A stretch of DNA of 64,000 nucleotides from Gambelia wislizenii (GCA_030847615.1 JAUMIR010000005.1:239978645-240042644); one strand, 5' to 3'. Positions 1 to 10,828 are shown, counted from the first letter of the stretch. A program made the numbers and translations. Notes: generated from the letters alone by a model not told the origin.

Positions 1-67
1 TCTTCTTTAAAAGAAAATGAAAGGATTTCTTTGCTGAAGAAATCTGGGTACACATTCTTCCCATGAT

Positions 68-289
68 GTTGGTGATTGTTGTGCACCTTCAAGTAATTTC
101 CAATGTATGATGATCTTACAGAGAATCTGTCACAGGATATTCTTGGTTAGATTTATTCAGAGGTTTGCCATTGTCTTCCCCTGAGGCTGAGAGACTGTGA
201 CCTACAAGAAGTCACTCAGTGATTTTCCATGGCTGATTAGGGATTTGAGCTCTGGTCTCCCAAAGTCCTAGTCCAACACTCCTCCCTCC
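68..289 (-). repeat. Sauria-type SINE, tRNA-headed
   Basis: On the minus strand this has the three parts of a squamate tRNA-derived SINE. The head is at 230-289 (RNA polymerase III promoter remnant, seen here as its complement around 'ctggtctccc' and 'tagtccaacact'). The central body carries the complement of 'cctcagaggaag'. The tail is at 70-110 ('ttgttgtgcaccttcaag'), matching the 3' end of Bov-B LINEs. It is non-coding and would have been mobilised in trans by Bov-B enzymes, as established for Sauria SINEs. It is diverged, and no clear target-site duplication is visible. Confidence 0.8.
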
Positions 290-380
290 CACGCTCTCTC
301 TTTACCCATCTTCACAGAATTTTCCTTGTACAGGATTCAAGTCAGCTTACAAGCAATTAAAAACTGGATAATACACTAAA

Positions 381-610
381 GGCACCAGATCCTGTCTGAT
401 TTTGGAAAATAAGCAGGGCCAGCCCCGGTTAGTACTTGGATGAGAGACTCTCAGTAAATACCAGGTGCTGTAGGCTACATTTCAGAGGAAGGAACGGGCA
501 AAGCCACCTCTGAATATTCCTTGCCTAAGAAAACCCTGTGAAATGCATGGGGTCTCCATAAGTCAACAGGTGATTTGAAAGCACATACGCACACACACAG
601 AGCTACACAT
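381..610 (+). repeat. SINE with 5S rRNA-derived head and Sauria/Bov-B tail
   Basis: Positions 381-476 resemble a 5S rRNA gene: the internal promoter segments are recognisable ('aataagcagggcc', 'ggttagtacttggatgaga', 'caggtgctgtaggct'). The first part of the 5S gene is eroded. From 482 the sequence changes to the same body as the tRNA-headed Sauria SINEs ('cagaggaagg', then 'ccttgcctaagaaaaccctg') and ends in a Bov-B-like tail plus a short CA run. It is therefore a chimeric SINE rather than a 5S gene: the 5S part lacks its terminator and runs directly into SINE body. A second copy lies at 46883-47131. Confidence 0.85.
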
Positions 611-1559
611 GCAGGTTCTCCTTCCCCATGTTACATCATACTAAACATCTGAAGTTGGGAGACAAAGCACCGGGCTTAAGAAACACATCTTCTAGGTAGA
701 CTTCAAAATCTACATCACTATTATTATCATTTTTTAAAAAAAAGTTCTGAACACTGTGCAACAAATGAAAAACAACCTAACACCTTTTTGACCAATATGA
801 GCAAAAGAAGCGGTATGCCAAGAGATTATTACTTCTTCTCGAAAGTTATAAGCCTTTCTAAAATGAGGGTTCATAATGAAAGTGCATCATCTCTTCATCC
901 ATAACAGGAGAATTGAGATGGCAAGGTGATCATAATGCAGTACCAGTGGGAAATAAACACACATCAATAAATCTTATTATTTCTATAACCATGTTGCAGC
1001 ATGAGCAATTTTAATGAGAATAACAAAAAGGTCTAGCCTCATAGTTTATGCTACAGTCATACTCTCTAGTGTAGCTTAGCAGGTCAGAGGAAGACTCTTC
1101 CCAACCTCAGGGCTAGGGTGGGGGCTATGCCTATAAAAACAGTGACCTTTCCACTTTCCTGTGATTTAGAAACCTGGTGTCTCCTCCAGTATGTAAAAGG
1201 CATCATAATAACTGTTTAGAAATTGCAGAATATACTTATGCCCATTCACTGAGAGATTTTTAGGACTAGATCTTTAAGTGATGTGATTTTGGCATAACTT
1301 AATTGACAGTGACGCTACACTGGTATTTATCAGCTGAGAATGAATTCTGGAAAGTATATAAATGGCTATTCACTTCAAGATGGTCTAGACAATTGAGTCC
1401 TGGATGTACTATGATTTGATCTCTATGACTACACTTCCAGGAGGGCATTGCTTCCAGTAACATCATTTAGCTTTAGCATTTGGATGATGCAGCAAGCTGA
1501 GGATTTGTAAATCTTGTCTACGTAAAAAAGATCACACCCGTACAGTATTAATTTAAGGC
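611..1559. other. No recognised feature
   Basis: AT-rich sequence without a long ORF or a repeat family that I recognise. It holds scattered short A runs only. Confidence 0.6.
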
Positions 1560-2878
1560 AAATATATTGTCTGAGCCCTATGTTATACAGGGTTAAGAAT
1601 CCACTGTTGCTCTTGGTCTTTGTAGGATTTAAGAATGGAGATAAAATCTATGAGTTTCCCTTCTTTAAAAAAACTAAAATCTCAACATCTTTCTGTCCAG
1701 AATGATAAAGAAATCCCAATTGAGGAGGTAAAATCTTATAAATATTTAGGAGTGATTTTTCAGCCCTCAGGTTCCTGGTATGTTCAATCCATTGCAAACA
1801 TCCAGAGAAGTATCAAGTCAAGTCAGGCTCCTGGTATGTTCAATCCATTGCAAACACCCAGAGAAGTATCAAGTCACTTATATCTTTCTTTTTTGTTAAA
1901 GGAGGTCAACACGTTACATCAGTTATACAGGTCTTCAATACTAACGTATTGATTGGCACAGATGTTATATGATGCACAGTGGTGTGTATATAGCAACTTT
2001 GTTGCCATGGAATCCATACAGACAAAATTTTTGAGATCTATCCTCTGTCTTCCTTGCTGTGTGCCAAATGCAATTTTTACATTTAGAAACAGGCCTGGGT
2101 CATCACATTAATTTTTTGGTTAAAAATGTTTTTTACCTCTGTAGGATTGGCTCCCTTGGTATTAACTGAGAGGTTTCATTCCAGGTGGGAAAAGACATTG
2201 GATGAGAAACTAGTTAAACTGGATTTCTCACAAACTACTATTTTGGTAATGGGATATATGAAAGGAAAACAGGAAATATACCAGCGTATTATAGATAATG
2301 AGTTTCAATATCAGGTAAGCACAGCTACTGTACATCCTGAATTCAGAAACAGTGGTCAGGCTTTCTTGTTAGCAAGCTATTTGAATATTTTAACCCTCCC
2401 AAAATATAGAAAAGCATTTACCCTAGCAAAATGTAATACATAACCTTCAGCCTTGTTAGAGGGGAGGTATAACAATGTCCCTTATGATGCACACTTATGT
2501 CCTTGGGGAGCTGGCTCAGTGGAGATGATAGGACATGTATTGTTATATTGTTCTTTCTATAGTGGTTTCCGACATACTTTTATTTATCCAGTTCTTCAAG
2601 GTATTCCTGGAAGAACTGATGAGTTCTATACACACTATTTGCTGGCAGATCAGAGTCCATTGGCCAGATTTTGTGCAGCAACACTAGCTTGTCAGCGAAA
2701 AATGACATCACAAAATTTTATAATGATCAACTTTTAAAATTTGTTTTTTATAAGGAAATTTTGACTTGCAATTAATAATGTCCATTTTTATATAACTTTG
2801 ATATTAATTTTATTTGTTTAGTTTTATTTGCTTTATCTGATCTGTTGATCATAATAAAGCAAATTGAATTGAATTGAT
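1560..2878 (+). pseudogene. Decayed non-LTR retrotransposon, C-terminal part (clade uncertain)
   Basis: Three frame-broken ORFs (1635-1952, 2126-2443, 2453-2737) read as one LINE C-terminus. The first has 'SYKYLGVIFQPSGSW', the segment that follows the RT palm in many LINEs. A stretch around 1940-2090 contains 'IQTKFLRSILCLP', and the third ORF has a CCHC-like knuckle, CPWG...HVLLYC (one Cys replaced by Trp), typical of LINE C-termini. After the last ORF come 'aataaagcaa' and a TTGAA-type short repeat at 2850-2875, a typical LINE 3' end. Multiple stops and frameshifts show that it is dead. R4/Dong-, Vingi- or I-like clades are all possible and I cannot choose. A 48-bp direct duplication lies inside (1773-1876). 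Confidence 0.65.
1773..1876 (+). repeat. Tandem duplication, 56-bp period
   Basis: A 48-bp block at 1773-1820 recurs at 1829-1876 with one mismatch, separated by 8 bases. Both copies begin 'tcctggtatgttcaatcc'. It sits in the decayed LINE ORF and keeps the frame open only by chance. Confidence 0.9.
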
Positions 2879-2884
2879 AAAGTA

Positions 2885-3418
2885 ATCTGTGGATTTTGAA
2901 AAAGTCTGCAAAGACAAATTGAAATAAAATTATCTCCCATCTGCAATGGAATTCAACTGGTACAACTATTTCCAGTTTGTTGTACTTCAAGATCTTCAGG
3001 GAAGGGTTTATTTCTGTCTTGCCACTATCACAGGTACATCTGGTGAGGACATTGGAGAAAATCTTCTCAGTGGCTGCTCCCAAGATGTAGAACTCCCGCA
3101 TGAAGTCTGGATGACCCCCTCCCTGCTGTCTTTCCTCCAACAGACAAAGACTTTTTTTAAAATAATGGTCAGGCCTTTGCTTTTAATTTGTTGCAGCAGA
3201 TGGAACTTTAAATGGGGAATGTTGTGTTTCTATTTTATTATGTTTTAAGGTTTTTTTAGCATTGTTTTTAACTTGCATGTTTTAAACAAAACTATTGATT
3301 TAATTCTCATTTAAGTTTCTGTATTTTTTTTTATGTACTTCATCTTAAATAATTGTGAACTGCCTTGAATACTGCATGGGGAGAAAGGTAGGATATAAAT
3401 TAAAGAAATAAATAAGTA
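2885..3418 (+). pseudogene. L2-like LINE 3' end
   Basis: Positions 2985-3160 carry a decayed version of the common L2-type C-terminus (a 'GEDIGENLLSGCSQDVELP' reading where intact copies have an Ala/Leu-Trp-Asn-Ser-Leu-Pro motif). The 3' end at 3350-3418 reads 'gtgaactgccttgaa', then 'ggtaggatataaatta', then 'aaataaataa', the usual tail of this group. There is no catalytic domain; only the 3' terminal half-kilobase survives. Confidence 0.65.
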
Positions 3419-4210
3419 TTAAAGATAAAGAGGCACTCAGGAAAAAGGAGGTGGCAACCCAATTCAGCACTAACATATTCAAAGACCCAGAGATTTTCAG
3501 AGTTAACTGTCAGTGTTAAATCTTAAGATAAATTGTAAGTTAAGTTTTAAGTTAGGTTAGGTTAAATGTTAAGTGTTAGTTTTCAGTGCCAAAGCCCCCA
3601 GCCCAGCTGGACAAATCTGTCTATGGTCTTTATGAGATGGGGCTGAAATAGCGGAATTATGATGCAATAGTATCACAAATGGGTTCCCATTATTGCATGA
3701 CATTGTCATTCTCCTGTGGTCCATGTGTGCTCCACCCATTAATAAGGTATAACTTTTAATTAACAGGTAATGCTGTCAATAGGCCTCAATATCATGTTTT
3801 TCACAGTACTGATGAGCACGTCCTGCTGTAATGACATGATTCCAGTGTGAATGGGTGGTCCTCTTCTCCCCCTCCCCTTTCTCAGTGAGAACACATAATT
3901 AATTCCAATAAAGATCATTTAATTGTATTACCTAGCTTAACATCTCCTCCTGATTACTAATATACATAGGTTAAAAGGTCCTGCTTTGTTGCCCTCCTCT
4001 TGTATTGCCAAGTTGAGTATATTAATTCCCCCAAATTAATTTCAATATTTTGAGGGTCCTTAAGACCCCCTAATGTTTAGGGCAACAGAGGGATTCTGAA
4101 ATCTTGCTGTGACTGTTTACTGGTGTAAGCGCCTATACACAAGTATTCAGAGGCAGCTGGTTGGTCCGATGCCAGTGAAGTGATGAACTTGCTCCAGCTT
4201 TCGTATAGCT
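3419..4210. other. No recognised feature
   Basis: Mostly AT-rich sequence with a short degenerate 'taagtt/taggtt' run at 3530-3580. No ORF or known repeat is supported. Confidence 0.6.
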
Positions 4211-4425
4211 CTACAGGAGCTATCCAAGGTGCTTATCTTATCTTGTGGGGGGGGGGGTGAGGAGACATGGCTCACCACTTTCGATAATTCCTTTAAAGTC
4301 TGAGCATTTGCAACTCTCAGCCAGAGAGCTCTTAGGCCTCACTAAACTACAAACCCCAGAATTCCACAGGAGGAAGCCAGAGCAGGTAAAGTGGAATAGT
4401 AACACTATAACAGTGTAGTCTGAAA
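4211..4425. mobile_element. Decayed non-autonomous DNA element(s)
   Basis: Two parts. At 4214-4305, 'ggagctatccaaggtgct' and 'ttcctttaaagtct' are the outer motifs of the hairpin element seen intact at 55740-55829. At 4318-4425, 'cactaaactacaaacccc' followed by 'taacagtgtagtctga' matches the right half of the hAT-like MITE at 43902-44148. A G run (4247-4257) lies between them. Whether these are one compound element or two neighbours is unclear. Confidence 0.5.
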
Positions 4426-4989
4426 ATCTCCTTTGTCTTCAGGGGCTTTCTCTTTTCACACTCTTTACTCTCTCTAGTCTAACCTGTGGAAATGGCTAGA
4501 AAAGCTTGATCAAAAAATGTTGGGTCAGCACTAGTACAACTGAATCTAATGAATCTTCTCCACAAGACCTCTAGGGCATCTCCTGGCTATGTCCAATTAC
4601 GGGAGCAACAAGGGTGATTCAGAAGATGTTCTAAATGCCTAGTCCAAGAAAAAAGAATTCCTAAAGGTATCTGTATGTTTCCCTGTCCTTCCACTGGAAT
4701 TTGTACCCTGATGATGCCTTAAAGCAGGGGCAAGCAATTTATGCCACTCCAGGGGCAATTTTTTTCATCCCTGAGATCCAGTGCAGGCCAGTTCTGCCTT
4801 CAACTGTCACCCTCACCCTTATTTTTATTGTTTTTATTTTTAAAGGTGTGCTTATTGGAGGTTTCTAGACTAGTGTTTTGCTCTGGGCATTTTTGTGGGG
4901 AGGCAATGGTAGTGGTGGAGCCTCCAGGGGCCATAAAAAAAGTGGGTGTCATGTACTTGCATTCCCTGATGCAGTGACCAACAATTTCA
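4426..4989. other. No recognised feature
   Basis: No supported gene. The stretch from 4725 ('taaagcaggggcaagcaa') resembles the start of a dispersed element of the hAT kind, but I cannot find its other end. Confidence 0.45.
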
Positions 4990-5390
4990 GAGTGATCAGA
5001 AAACTTTATTGGCATAGAAATCCACGAAGCATATCACACAATGTTGTTGCTGAGAATTGAAATCAAAGGCTACATACAATATTAAAAGCATATTACGATC
5101 TGTGAAATCTAGCGGGCTCAAATACCATTGGCTAACCATCATCCCTTGACATGACATTCCTGTACACCATACAGCCTTCCTTTCCCATGCTGCTTTTGCA
5201 GCTGCATTCTCATCTTTTTCTAAACCAGTTGAAACCATCACTATCTCCCTCCACAGTTGGCAAAAAACACTTGTTAGTAAGTACCTGTTGGGATAACAAC
5301 CTTTCGCACACATGGACGCTTTGAACTCTATGGTAGTTAAAGTGCACGTTCTCTCTAGGAGTTTATACAAAACATATTTATAGCTGATTT
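4990..5390 (-). pseudogene. Possible LINE 3' end
   Basis: Read on the minus strand, an open frame (5370-4996) runs into 'gccaataaagttttctga' at its end, a polyadenylation-signal-like 3' terminus common to several LINE clades. The peptide has no motif that I can place, and no catalytic residues are present. A chance ORF with a chance AATAAA is the alternative. Confidence 0.3.
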
Positions 5391-5670
5391 TCTGTTTGCT
5401 TGTTTAGATACCTCTTCTCTTTCTGGCCATGTGGGCACCTTTTATTATCTGGAGACAAAGCACCAAACACATTTTTTCTATCTGTCCTCTCTGCATGAAG
5501 CATGTAGGTTTGAAGGAGCTCTATGCCTGAGATGCTTCTAAGTTCTGAATAGCATGTAGATTTTTCTTCCTCCTACCTACCTGAAGATACTGAATTTGTG
5601 TATTGAATTATGCACATGCTAGTTTGTAAGTAAACTCCCTTTTTATACTTTTTAAAGAAGACTAAGCTTG

Positions 5671-5754
5671 TGAAGTCAAAGGCTTTCATGGCTGACATCT
5701 ATAGATTTTCCTTGGGTTTTTTCCGGGCTGTTAGGCCGTGTTCTAGAAGCTTGT
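5671..5754 (+). mobile_element. Single arm of foldback element family G
   Basis: 'gtgaagtcaaaggctttc' through 'ttccgggctgttaggccgtg' matches the outer arm of the palindromic copies at 48641-48880 and 6549-6774. Only one arm is present, ending at 5754, so this is a truncated copy or half of a lost hairpin. Confidence 0.75.
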
Positions 5755-6534
5755 TTATTTCTCATCTAGATATTGTGGGGGGGGGGAGGTGGCTGGTTTA
5801 TCTGTTCTAACTTCTGTTAAGCCCAATTTTAAGTTTACATTTAAGTTTACATTTCTTTACATTGTATTGTAAGGCTAACGAAACAAAGGAATATTTGCAC
5901 TCATCCATTTTGTTATCTACCTCTGTTTCACAAGTTCCATGTGATTTTTTTGCAGCAAAGGTTCAAGAAGGAAATGAACTAACCCAGGGAATATGTGAAA
6001 GTTAAAGCAGCTCAACACACCTACTCTGGCACCCTGGCCTTTTTATTCTTCTGTGGCCAAGACCTAAAATCTTCTGATTGTCCCCTGCTCTCACAAATGG
6101 GCTTGTTAGAAATCAGTGCAACAATCCCACACCTGCTTACCTAGATGTAGGTCTCATTGGATTCTGTGGAGCTTATGTCTGAGTAGACATGGGGGAGGGT
6201 TGACCGCTGAAGTAAGGGGTAGATAGAAAGCAGAATGGGAGGGAGGGAGAAGCCAAGAGAGGAAGAAATGGGTGGGAGTGAAGAAAAATGTTCATTTAAT
6301 TATGATGTGCCCATCACTATGTAAGTGATAAACACACTAAAGGGTTTCATTGCAGAGCATCCCAAATATTAAACAAAACCAGAAAAGAAAATCAATATAA
6401 ATTAGAGAAGTGAAAAGACTTACAATTCCCCCTACTGCCCATACTAGCTATCCAGAAACACCACAACTTTCATATAGTACAGGGTCAGTATGTGGGGAGG
6501 GAAGACAACAACCTTCAGCCCTATAAAGACCCTG
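5755..6534. other. No recognised feature
   Basis: Contains a short G run at 5778-5786 and purine-rich sequence at 6235-6280. No gene or repeat family is supported. Confidence 0.55.
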
Positions 6535-6788
6535 ACATTGTGAAAGAGATTTTCCTTGGGGTTTTTTCCGGGCTGTGAGGCCTTGTTCTGGAATAGTTAC
6601 TTTCTGACCTTTTGCCTGCATCTGTGGCTAGCATCTTCAGAGAAGATTCTCTGAAAATACCAGCCACAGATGCAGGTGAAACATCAGAAAGAAACTATTC
6701 CAGAACACGGCCTCACAGCCCAGGAAAAACCCAAGGAAAATCTATGGATGCTGGCCCTGAAAGCCTTCGACTTCACATTGTGAAAGAG
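6535..6788. mobile_element. Foldback element family G with 14-bp flanking duplication
   Basis: The insert 6549-6774 is palindromic: the left arm (6549-6645) pairs with the right arm (6647-6743), for example 'tgcctgcatctgtggct' against 'agccacagatgcaggtg'. The right side carries about 30 bases more than the left ('gaaagccttcgacttc'), so one end is truncated. A perfect 14-bp direct repeat, acattgtgaaagag, flanks it at 6535-6548 and 6775-6788. A long duplication with end truncation suggests target-primed reverse transcription (Penelope-like or LINE-mobilised) rather than cut-and-paste transposition. Confidence 0.8.
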
Positions 6789-7955
6789 CTCTGGATGCCT
6801 TGAAACCTCCTGGTAAGCAAACAAACCACACACACACACATACCACAAGCACAAAAATTCCATTCCTACATTCCGGGGTGGGTAGAGTCCTGCATTTTCT
6901 TGATTCTAGGCAGAGGCAGATTAGATCAGCAGCCCAGCCATGCCATTCATTTCCTTCAGTCCTAATAATTCTTCTCCTGGGGCCTTCACTCTGACAGAGA
7001 AGGAGTCAATCTAACCTCTAACTAATTCAGATGATCTACCAATAATGAATATGTTAACTTGTAGATACCACTCCAGTGTTCATATATCTGTACCTATATA
7101 AAGTTTGGGCACACTGGGGTAGGGATGGGGGAATCTAATTAATCAGCCATTTAGTAAACCAATAAATGATTTTGTGTGAGTTCTAGGCAGACTATAAATA
7201 AAATTAAAAGCATAAATAAATGGTTATTAGAAATAGGTGAATAAATTAATTTATAATATAAATAGATGCAGAAAAACAATGGAAAAATAAACAGTATGTT
7301 ATCCTAATTTACAACTTGAAGTGATATAATCCAGAAAGCCTAAAAACAGAAAGAGGAATGAGACTACTTTTCCCTGCACAAGGTCCTCCTTGATAGAGTG
7401 CTAAGTACTAACTACCTTGGAGAGCAAATGTAAAAGAAAAATCAATGTCACTTCAATTTAAGTGCAAAGTAGAAAGAACATGTCTCCTTAATTTCTTTGG
7501 AGAGGAATAATCCATCCTTCCTTCAGCCACAGGGTTGCTGATGAGGCGCGGGGGGACTACCTGCAATAGAATGCAAGGATGTCCATTAGTGGGTTGTCAT
7601 TCCTTCAGAAAAAGTGATGGGAGAATCAGGTGCCAAATTTGCGCATCACATCTGCATGCAAAATCAACACATTAGTTGAGTACCATCTTGACAATATTAA
7701 TGGGATAAAAGATGGGGCGGTGAAAACCTTTTCATTTATTGAATATATGAGTGAAACATTTAAAACTGATGTAAATAATTGTAAAGCCTTTTTATTGTCA
7801 ATATAATTATGATTAGTAATTATTCCATAATTGTTATTATGGAACTCCCAGGGAGGAGGAATCTGAATTAACAAATTGCCTACTGTGGGCCAGAATCCTG
7901 TACCACAGTTACAAATGTGTAACATGGAGTTATGTGCTTGTGACTGTTACCCATT
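6789..7955. other. No recognised feature
   Basis: AT-rich DNA with a CA run at 6828-6841 and strongly AT-rich stretches at 7140-7310 and 7735-7850. The minus ORF at 7626-7925 has no recognisable domain and low-complexity codon use, so it is left uncalled. Confidence 0.6.
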
Positions 7956-8004
7956 CATGGTCCCTACATAGCCTTCCCAATGTAGGGGCTATGTAGGGAC
8001 TATG
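7956..8004. repeat. Short inverted repeat (hairpin)
   Basis: Arms of 18 bases, 7956-7973 and 7987-8004, pair with one mismatch (catggtccctacatagcc against its complement) around a 13-base loop. It adjoins the larger foldback at 8012-8300 and may be part of it. Confidence 0.8.
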
Positions 8005-8011
8005 AAAGCCT

Positions 8012-8300
8012 TTCAATTTCCACTTACCAGGAAGCAGCTTCTGTGATCAACAAGTGGGGATCCACTCCACTGTCACTTAGGAAGCAGTTGGCTGCCATTC
8101 CCACCACCCCCTAACATGACTGATCTCCAGTATGAGCAGGAATTATGACACAGCCCCTGTTTCTGCCTGTTGCAATGGGGATTGCTTATGGGAGCTGGGG
8201 GTGGGGGGAACAGCAGGCAGCTGCTTCCTGAGCAACAGTGGAACAGACCCCAGTTGATCACAGTAGCTGCTGCCCAGTAAGTGGGAATTGAGGGGGATTG
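8012..8300. mobile_element. Foldback DNA element, unclassified
   Basis: The left arm (about 8017-8105, starting 'tttccacttaccaggaagc') pairs imperfectly with the right arm (about 8207-8290, 'cagtaagtgggaa' at its end). Shared blocks include 'ctgtgatcaac', 'ccactgt' and 'aggaagcag'. The centre is GC-richer. There is no coding capacity; the minus ORF crossing it (8073-8552) is a by-product of the palindrome. The superfamily is not determinable by eye. Confidence 0.65.
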
Positions 8301-8375
8301 TACCAAGATTTGGTGTGTAGCACCATAATTATGGTGCTTACATACACGTAAAGACCATACAGGATTACTGCCCTG

Positions 8376-8974
8376 ATTCATAGAATCATGGAGTTCAAAG
8401 AGACCATGAGGGCCATCCAGTCCAGCCCCTGCCCTGCAGAAATACACAATCAAAATGCTCCCAACAGATTGCCATCCAGTCTCTGTTTTAAAAAGCCTCC
8501 AAAAAAGGAGACTCCACCATACTACAAGGCAGCACATCCCACTGTTGAACACCTCTTACCATCAGGTAGTTCTTCCTAAGGTTTAGCTGGAACCTCTTTT
8601 CCTGTAGTTTGGTTCCATTGCTCCATGTCCCAGTTTCTGAAGCAGCAGAAAACAAGCTTCAATATGACAACCTTTCAAATATTTAAACATGGCTATCATG
8701 TCATCTCTCAACCTTCTCTTCTCCAGGCTAAACATACCCAGCTCCCTAAGCCACTCCTCATAGGGCATGGCTTCCATACCTTTTGCTATATTGGTCATCC
8801 TCCTCTGGACACATTCCAGCTTGTCCATATCCTTCTGGAATTGTAGTGCTGAGAGCTGGACACAGTATTCCAGGTGAGGTCTGACCAAAACAGAATAGGG
8901 TGGCACTATTACTTCCCTTGGTCTAGACACTATACTCCTATTGATGCAGCCTAGAATCACGTTTCTTTGCTGTT
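8376..8974 (-). pseudogene. CR1 LINE, 3' fragment
   Basis: The minus-strand ORF 8960-8583 reads as the CR1 C-terminus: '[11 protein letters not shown]', '[10 protein letters not shown]', '[19 protein letters not shown]', 'FKYLKGCH'. The 3' end at 8376-8400 carries the complement of the CR1 terminal octamer (tagaatca). The copy is 5'-truncated just upstream of 'ILGCINRSIVSR' and holds no catalytic domain. Confidence 0.93.
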
Positions 8975-9532
8975 TAATCTATACCTACACATACATATGC
9001 AGTTATAGACCAGGAATAGTTTAATCACTTCATCTGTGGTGAAATGATCCTAGTTTTCTTTCCAGAACACACACTTCTTGGTTTCATAGCTAGATGAAAA
9101 ATGGTCATAAAGGCATATGTATAGAGTGCTGCTGACTGACACACACAGAGAGAGAGAGAGGGAGAGGGAGAGGGAGAGAGAGAGGCCCAGTCTTCTGTGT
9201 CTCAACACATGCCAACATCCATGCTGTGTGTCCTTACTTTGCTGCAATGAGGAGAAAGGGCTGAAAAGTCTTTTCTTGTGCTTATTTGCATGCAATCAGA
9301 GCAGCTCTTCAGACTTCACCACTCATTAAATCAAGGAGTGGGTTGCATAGTGTGGACATGAATAAAACTTCCCTTTTTTATTGATGGGCTTAGCCATCAA
9401 TAAAAACGGACATGTTATTCACACCCATGCTACAACCCCAGAACAGCTGAAGGACATCATTGTCTGTTAATGTCCTCTGTTTTTGTTCTTGTAGTGTTCT
9501 TCTGATGCAGTTTTGCCATGTCTGATAAGTCC
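8975..9532. other. Unassigned, with (GA)n microsatellite
   Basis: A GA-rich tract at 9146-9183 (GAGAGA interrupted by GGGAGA) generates two meaningless ORFs on opposite strands. A 17-base inverted pair surrounds 9380-9405 ('tattgatgg' / 'ccatcaata'). Nothing else is recognised. Confidence 0.7.
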
Positions 9533-9737
9533 TCAGACTACAGGAAAAGAGATTCCACCTAAACAATAGGAAGAACTTCCTGACAGCTGTTCGGCAGTGG
9601 AATGCACTGCCTTGGAGTGTGGTGGAGTCTCCTTCTTTGGAGGTTTTTAAACAGAGGCTGGATGGGTATTTATGCAGGGCAGGGGGTTGGAGTAGATGGC
9701 CCTTGTGGCTTCTTCCAACTCTATGATTCTATGTGTG
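9533..9737 (+). pseudogene. CR1 LINE, short 3' fragment
   Basis: Begins 'ctacaggaaaagagattcc' and ends with 'ccaactctatgattctatg', the CR1 3' terminus. Only the last 200 bases are kept, including 'gctgttcggcagtggaatg'. Confidence 0.92.
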
Positions 9738-10570
9738 CTGACATGAAGGAAGATCTAGCAGGTATGGCCTCGTCACCCTACACACTTTAATCCTAGGTAT
9801 GTTTAAACAAGTGCACCTGTGACTGATATTCTGAGTGTGTGAGGAGTGGGACTTACCACATCCTGCCGTGGTAGGTTGAAGTGCCCCTCTTCCCACCCAG
9901 ACCACAGGACCCCAATGGACAAATGCCTCAACAGAGCTAATAAGAATAATGGAAGAAGTGACCAGGACATAGCGTAACAGTAACAAAATCACTTGATTAG
10001 TGATGGTGACCTAGCTTGTGTGATCTTGCCCTCCTAAATCTATTTCTTGTTCCCTACCCTTGAGGCAAACAGGATAGGAAATTCTCCTTCTTGCAAACTT
10101 CCAGTTCAAAAAGAATTCCAGATCAAAACCTCCAACTATCAAATTCTTGGTAGCAGTGACTTTAAAAAGTTCACAGCCACTGCAAAAAAGCTTGCTGGGC
10201 CTTTACTTGCTTCTACCTCAATCTATGTAGAACCTTTTGATGCATCTTTCATCTTGTCTTACTAGGAATCTGGTACTGCTTTTGGTTATGTTTGCTCAGA
10301 CCATGGCAACTCAATACATTTAATGAAGTCATTAATGGGAAGTGATTCTTTGTGATGAAATGTTGACTATGGTTTTAAAGATGTTCTTCTATGTCATTGT
10401 ATCCATTAAAAAAACCCTAGATATAGTATTTATCACTACGGTATCAAAATATCAAAGCAGTTAGTGATCAAAAGTAAAAGTAAATACCATTACTGAAAAG
10501 ATAAATTATACCATTATAAAGATACATTGTAAGTATGTTGCTTTGAGGGGAAGTACAGTACAGTACAGTA
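9738..10570. other. No recognised feature
   Basis: Apparently unique sequence. No ORF with recognisable content. A short cagta repeat occurs at 10553-10570. Confidence 0.55.
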
Positions 10571-10610
10571 TTTGTTGTTGTTGTTGTTGCTGCTGCTGCT
10601 GCTACTGTTG
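10571..10610 (+). repeat. (TTG)n(CTG)n microsatellite
   Basis: Trinucleotide run TTG then CTG immediately left of the Tigger-like MITE. The poly-aspartate/threonine-like ORFs over it have no meaning. Confidence 0.9.
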
Positions 10611-10828
10611 CAATGGGCCCTTGGTATCCACTGGGGTTTGGTTCCCTCATAGATACCAAAATTTGTGGATGCTAAAGTCCCATTATATATAATAATGTAC
10701 TCAAATGGTGCCCCTTGTATACAATGATGAAGAACTAAAAGGTTTGCTTTTTGGAACTTTTAAAAAACATTTTTGTGTGGTTGGTTGAATCCATGGATAC
10801 AGACCCCGTGGATATAGAAGACCAACTG
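10611..10828. mobile_element. Tigger-like (Tc1/mariner) MITE
   Basis: The terminal inverted repeats are caatgggcccttggtatcca at the left and, reversed, cagttggtcttctatatcca at the right. The right end is followed by TA. An inner segment has the family's 'ggtttggttcc' and 'gtggatgctaaag'. No transposase is present. The left terminal base pair is mutated and the left TA is not seen because a microsatellite abuts it. Confidence 0.78.

Noticed and set aside
381..476. 5S rRNA gene
   Set aside because: The head is eroded, no terminator follows, and it continues into SINE body and Bov-B tail.
8073..8552. 159-codon minus ORF with Trp/Cys-rich content
   Set aside because: It joins a CR1 3' tail to a foldback element; the peptide changes character at the repeat boundary.
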